Shown here: one piece after another, positions 40,797 through 44,391 of the stretch
Position numbering within the stretch: the stretch's first letter is position 1
Layout: each line of letters starts with the position of its first letter
NCBI GenBank assembly: GCA_002350725.1
Contig: DEFJ01000020.1
Coordinates: forward strand, 211 to 44,601
Source of the DNA: Cyanobacteria bacterium UBA2855
Lineage (GTDB): Bacteria > Cyanobacteriota > Vampirovibrionia > Gastranaerophilales > Gastranaerophilaceae
Direction: 5' to 3'
Length of the DNA stretch: 44,391 nucleotides
Translations under genes and position numbers: made by a program
Notes under the pieces: model-generated
Database searches by the model: none
What the model saw: only the letters and a program-made list of their open reading frames with translations
What the model was told of the DNA's origin: nothing

Positions 40797-40890
40797 TAGG
40801 ATATACATAGTATAAAACATTTAAAGTTTTTAGTGATTTTATCCGTAATATAGCATGTACGACGGATAAATAAATAGGAGTATGAATTTT

Positions 40891-41046
40891 ATGAAGACAA
40901 TTACCCCACATGTACTAACTGAGGAAGAAATGAAAATGATTTCATCAAATTTGATTGAAGAAGTCTGTTTAGCGCCTATTGATGTGCCTCTTCAGACAAT
41001 GTTTGATGAATTTATGTCATTTATTTCAAAAACCGACTTTGAATAG
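40891..41046 (+). CDS. 51-residue hypothetical protein with its own terminator
   Basis: The frame encodes MKTITPHVLTEEEMKMISSN and continues to a TAG at 41044-41046. AGGAG lies 10 bases before the ATG at 40891; an in-frame ATG at 40882 is too close to that site. The protein is acidic, has no membrane helix and looks like two amphipathic helices (EEEMKMISSNLIEEV and LQTMFDEFMSFISKT). A strong intrinsic terminator follows at 41068-41096 and a palindrome overlaps the likely promoter. Together with the ribosome site these signals support a real, separately controlled small gene. The function is unknown. Confidence 0.7.
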   Translation: MKTITPHVLTEEEMKMISSNLIEEVCLAPIDVPLQTMFDEFMSFISKTDFE

Positions 41047-41067
41047 TCAAAGTAAACAAGCTATAAA

Positions 41068-41096
41068 AATCCTCGCATTATGCGAGGATTTTTTTG
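41068..41096 (+). terminator. Strong intrinsic terminator
   Basis: AATCCTCGCA (41068-41077) pairs exactly with TGCGAGGATT (41081-41090) around a 3-base loop, followed by five further T residues. It closes the 51-residue gene and isolates it from the TPR gene at 41208. Confidence 0.95.
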
Positions 41097-41207
41097 TGCT
41101 TAAAATTATAAAATATATTAAAATATCAGGGTTAAGACTTAACAGATTATGTACAAATAATTATTCTTGTATTAATATATTGTCATTATAGAAGAGGGAA
41201 ATATATA

Positions 41208-43346
41208 ATGAAAAGACGTTTGGTATTGTTGTTGAGTTTAATGATATTGGCACAGCCGGTATTCGCTGATTTCAAGGAACATTTTGATTTAGGTACAAGA
41301 TATCTGTCAAATTATCAGTACGAAAGTGCTATTTCAGAATTTAAAAACGCCTTAAAAATAAACTACAAAGACAATTCTGCACGTATACAAATTATAAATG
41401 CGTATTCCGCAAGCGGTATGCATTACGCAAATGCGGAAAAAAATTGGAGCAAGGCCGCAGATGCTTATCGTAGTGCATTATTTTATTTGGAATTGTATCC
41501 CGAAAAACAAACAACAAATCCTTCTTCTATAGCATCTTTTCAAAATAATTTAAATATATGTTTAAATATGCTAAAATTTAACAAATCTCCAAAATCACGA
41601 TATGCAAAAGCAAAAGCACTGAGAGCAGACGGTGATTTTGCGGCAGCCGCTTATGAGTTTAATCAGGCTTTAGCCGATGCCTCTTTAATAAAGGATTGTT
41701 ATAGTCAAACAGGTGATATTTTCAATATATTAGGCAATGTACAACGTGCGGCTGATTATTATAAAAAAGCATTAACTGTTGATCCCTCCGATATAAGTAT
41801 AAGGTTGTCTTATGCAAAATTGATGGATAAATTAGGCGCAGAGGATGTTGCGGTTCAGGAATATAATTATATATTAACCAAAGGTGCTGATAACAAAGAT
41901 TTGTTAAATTCTTTAGAAAGAATATATAAAAAGAAATTGGAAGATAATCCGAATGATGCTGATTTGTGTGCTAATTTAGGTGCAATACTTCAAAAACAAG
42001 AGAAATATGATGAGGCTATTCAATATTATAGAAAGTCAGAGCAAATTAATCCTTCCAATATTACAACAAGGATTAATGCAGGGACTTTATATCAGCAAAA
42101 AGGTGATTATAAAACAGCGATAATAGCATACGATTCAGTTTTGATACTTGATCCAAATAATGTTAATGCAAATTTATATAAGGCTCAGTGTAAGGCGGCA
42201 CTGGGTGAAGATAAGGCTGCAACGGAATTATATAAAAAGGTCATTGCTCTTGATCCGACCAATAAGATTGCGAGAACTGAAATATTTAATTCAGCAAGAG
42301 GCAATATGAGTTTAACTTCATATATTGATTATGTAAATAAAAATGCTGTTTCTACTGAAGATGCAACAAGGATTTTGTATGATTATGCTTTACAATTGCA
42401 TAAAGATAACAAGTATGAGGATGCTATTACGGTGTATAATAACTTGCTTGATAAGGATAAGACCGGTGAAATATATATGAATTTAGCTATCGCGCAAAAT
42501 CAGCAAGGTAAAGAGCCTGAGGCTTTGAGTATTTTAAAAACAGCAAATGAGAAATTCCCTCAAAATGAAATGGTAGCAAAAGCAATTGATGAAATTAATG
42601 CAAATATTCGCAGTAAACAATTGGATAAAGCAGCAGAAGCCTTTAATGCAAAAAATTATGAAGATGCAATTAAGGAATATTTGAGTATAATTCCGCCTAC
42701 TGCAGAAACTATGCTTGCTGTTGCATCTGCTTATCATAATATGGAGGACATGCAAAATGCGCTTACATATTATAAGAAAGCTTTTGAATTAAAACCTCAA
42801 GATTCTGAAATAGCATATTATATTGCATCTATATATGCAGATAAAGAAGATTATACCAGCGCTGAAGCTTATGCTCAAAAATCTTTACTTTTGAAGAAAG
42901 ATAATAAAGAGTCAAAAGATTTGCTTGACAGCATATATGCAGCAATCAGACAAAAAACATTAGAAAATGCTATTGCCTTATTTGAACATGAAGATTACGT
43001 AAATGCGTTACCGTTATTGGATAAAGTTATAGCTGAGGATAGCAAAAATTCGTATGCCCTGTATTACAGAGCTATGGTGTATGATGCTCAGAAAAAATAT
43101 AAAGAGGCAATTGCGGATTATAAAGCTGCAATAAAAATAAATCCGAATGATTTAAAGATAATAAATTATATGCTTGCAGTAGATTACGATGCATTAGAAA
43201 AGTATAAAGATGCGTATGATTATTATGTAAAATATACAAGCTCAGAAGTTCCTGATGATGAATATAAAACATACGCAACAGACAGAGCCAAGGAATTAAA
43301 AGAATATGTTGAACAATCAACAAAACCCGTTTCAGATAAAAAATAA
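41208..43346 (+). CDS. Exported tetratricopeptide-repeat protein
   Basis: The 712-residue protein begins with a cleavable signal peptide (MKRRLVLLLSLMILAQPVFA), so it is periplasmic or surface-associated. The rest is almost entirely TPR units of 34 residues. Examples are GTRYLSNYQYESAISEFKNA, LGAILQKQEKYDEAIQYYRK, GTLYQQKGDYKTAIIAYDSV, ASAYHNMEDMQNALTYYKKA and AMVYDAQKKYKEAIADYKAA, at least twelve in all. TPRs bind partner proteins; such exported TPR proteins often act in envelope or secretion complexes. AGAGGG lies upstream of the ATG. The dus gene begins inside its last 41 bases in another frame, so the two are coupled. Confidence 0.92.
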   Translation: MKRRLVLLLSLMILAQPVFADFKEHFDLGTRYLSNYQYESAISEFKNALKINYKDNSARIQIINAYSASGMHYANAEKNWSKAADAYRSALFYLELYPEKQTTNPSSIASFQNNLNICLNMLKFNKSPKSRYAKAKALRADGDFAAAAYEFNQALADASLIKDCYSQTGDIFNILGNVQRAADYYKKALTVDPSDISIRLSYAKLMDKLGAEDVAVQEYNYILTKGADNKDLLNSLERIYKKKLEDNPNDADLCANLGAILQKQEKYDEAIQYYRKSEQINPSNITTRINAGTLYQQKGDYKTAIIAYDSVLILDPNNVNANLYKAQCKAALGEDKAATELYKKVIALDPTNKIARTEIFNSARGNMSLTSYIDYVNKNAVSTEDATRILYDYALQLHKDNKYEDAITVYNNLLDKDKTGEIYMNLAIAQNQQGKEPEALSILKTANEKFPQNEMVAKAIDEINANIRSKQLDKAAEAFNAKNYEDAIKEYLSIIPPTAETMLAVASAYHNMEDMQNALTYYKKAFELKPQDSEIAYYIASIYADKEDYTSAEAYAQKSLLLKKDNKESKDLLDSIYAAIRQKTLENAIALFEHEDYVNALPLLDKVIAEDSKNSYALYYRAMVYDAQKKYKEAIADYKAAIKINPNDLKIINYMLAVDYDALEKYKDAYDYYVKYTSSEVPDDEYKTYATDRAKELKEYVEQSTKPVSDKK

Positions 43347-44304
43347 AGATAGAGTTAGGCAATTAATAAGAAGTAAAGTATCTTTAGCCCCTATGGCAGG
43401 AATAACTGATTTTGTCTTAAGGGAACAGGTAAGGAAATATGCACCTGAAGCTTTGCTAACAACAGAGATGATAAGTTCCGAGTATTTGGCTCAAGTAAGA
43501 GAATCCGTAATTACTAATATAACGGAGGCGGAGCATCCTGTAAGTTTTCAAATAAGCGGTCATAAGCCGCATTTAATGAATGCTGCAGCGAGATTACTAT
43601 CTGAGAAAGCCGATATGATAGATATTAATATGGGATGTCCTGTAAATAAAGTTGTAAAAGGTCAGGACGGAGCCGCATTAATGCGTAATCCGGAATTGGC
43701 AGCTGAGCTGGTAAGAGCTGTAAAAGATGGTACGTATAAACCGGTTAGTGTCAAATTTAGGTTAGGATATACTGCAGATGAAATGAATTATGTGGAATTT
43801 GGGCAGCAGATGCAAGAGGCCGGTGCTGATTTTATTACAATTCACGGTAGAACCCGTTCTCAGTTTTACGCAGGTCAAGCTGATTGGGCAAAGATAAAGG
43901 TGTTAAAAGATAATGTTGATATCCCTGTGTTTGCTAATGGGGATATAACCACGGTTGAGGATGCAATAAAATGCCTTGAATTGTCCGGTGCGGATGGTGT
44001 TGCAGTTGGTAGAGCCACTATGGGTGATCCGACACTTATCGGTAGAATCGCTCATTATTTAAAAACAGGAGAAATTATAGCTCCGCCGAGTTTATCGGAA
44101 AAAGTTTCAATGTTGAAAACGCATTTGGATGAGGAGATTAGGCTAAGAGGTGAATTGGTTGGAATAAAATTTGTCAGAAAATTTTATCCGTTTTATATTT
44201 CAGGTATAAAAAATGCCGCAAAATTTCGCTCGGTAATAGTTATAGAAGAAAATTATGATAAGATAATAAGCTTGCTTGATGAATTGGTAAAATCTCAGGC
44301 TTGA
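43306..44304 (+). CDS. dusB: tRNA-dihydrouridine synthase (DusB-like)
   Basis: This flavoenzyme reduces specific uridines in the tRNA D-loop to dihydrouridine using NADPH and FMN. The 332-residue protein has SLAPMAGITDFVLREQVRKY, MISSEYLA, PVSFQISGHKPHLMNAAARL, the catalytic cysteine in INMGCPVNKVVKGQDGAALM, SVKFRLGY, FITIHGRTRSQFYAGQADW and PVFANGDITTVEDAIKCLEL, which fit the DusB branch. The ATG at 43306 lies 41 bases inside the TPR gene with AGGA about 10 bases upstream. The first shared-fold residues begin near residue 26, so a later start is possible, but no internal ATG fits. The symbol reflects the general DusB group. Confidence 0.93.
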   Translation: MLNNQQNPFQIKNKDRVRQLIRSKVSLAPMAGITDFVLREQVRKYAPEALLTTEMISSEYLAQVRESVITNITEAEHPVSFQISGHKPHLMNAAARLLSEKADMIDINMGCPVNKVVKGQDGAALMRNPELAAELVRAVKDGTYKPVSVKFRLGYTADEMNYVEFGQQMQEAGADFITIHGRTRSQFYAGQADWAKIKVLKDNVDIPVFANGDITTVEDAIKCLELSGADGVAVGRATMGDPTLIGRIAHYLKTGEIIAPPSLSEKVSMLKTHLDEEIRLRGELVGIKFVRKFYPFYISGIKNAAKFRSVIVIEENYDKIISLLDELVKSQA

Positions 44305-44391
44305 AAATTGATAATGTATGTAATAGAATTGGGTATGGCAATGATAAGTAATATCGACATAATGTAGCTTATCGGAATGTAGCACTCTGCC
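44305..44391. other. Intergenic end of window
   Basis: These 87 bases after the dus gene contain no open frame longer than 17 codons and no recognisable RNA or terminator. Whatever follows begins beyond the window. Confidence 0.5.

Noticed and set aside
40663..40911. 82-codon minus-strand frame upstream of infC
   Set aside because: It lies opposite the promoter region and the 51-residue gene, has no ribosome site and has a composition unlike the neighbours.

Overview
This is a chromosomal window from an AT-rich, Gram-negative-type bacterium. The gene set best fits a non-photosynthetic relative of Cyanobacteria (Vampirovibrionia/Melainabacteria, probably a gut Gastranaerophilales). Supporting points are LL-diaminopimelate aminotransferase (DapL), a cyanobacterial-style GlgA, a two-subunit glycyl-tRNA synthetase represented by a lone alpha gene, an MlaE-type lipid-transport permease and a TonB-like periplasmic protein. 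Several proteins also have polar N-termini carrying a PSFTS/SFTG-like motif, which I recall from that group. The taxonomic call is an inference from gene content and composition; no rRNA is present.

Layout. Positions 1-6201 (minus strand) are a surface-glycan operon. In transcription order it holds a small degenerate tyrosine recombinase, a GT2 glycosyltransferase, a GT32-type glycosyltransferase, GDP-mannose 4,6-dehydratase and two GT4-type glycosyltransferases; the last runs off the window. Upstream, at 6202-7700, lie an AT-rich spacer with a pair of inverted repeats (18 of 19 matching) around a promoter-like sequence, a second small recombinase with all catalytic residues, a repeat-rich non-coding stretch, and tRNA-Leu(CAA). 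I read this as a candidate DNA-inversion (phase-variation) switch controlling the glycan operon. It is the most interesting part of the window.

Positions 7787-15900 hold mazG, small lineage-specific proteins, a GNAT acetyltransferase, mlaE, a divergent PilB/GspE-like ATPase with a stand-alone receiver protein, a uridine-kinase-like protein and a P-loop kinase resembling animal-type phosphomevalonate kinase. Positions 16010-21745 hold glyQ, two tandem APC amino-acid permeases and pgi on the plus strand. Positions 21758-28571 hold small or hypothetical genes, yebC with a coupled diguanylate cyclase, a radical SAM protein, a variant histidine phosphatase and ruvB.

Positions 28635-38929 (plus) hold dapL, a 1181-residue zinc-ribbon/cyclase-like/STAND-like/TPR protein, glgA with a membrane protein, a PurD-like pseudoenzyme and a 713-residue unknown. 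Positions 38932-44304 hold a TonB-like protein and infC (minus), then a 51-residue gene with its own terminator, a TPR lipoprotein-like/secreted protein and a dus gene (plus).

Two expression themes stand out. infC appears to start at a non-canonical AUA codon. Several genes have an extended -10 box exactly six bases before the ATG and no Shine-Dalgarno sequence, which suggests leaderless mRNAs. Several proteins are homologues of enzymes with key residues lost: a recombinase, PurD, the histidine phosphatase, a class III cyclase and PilB.
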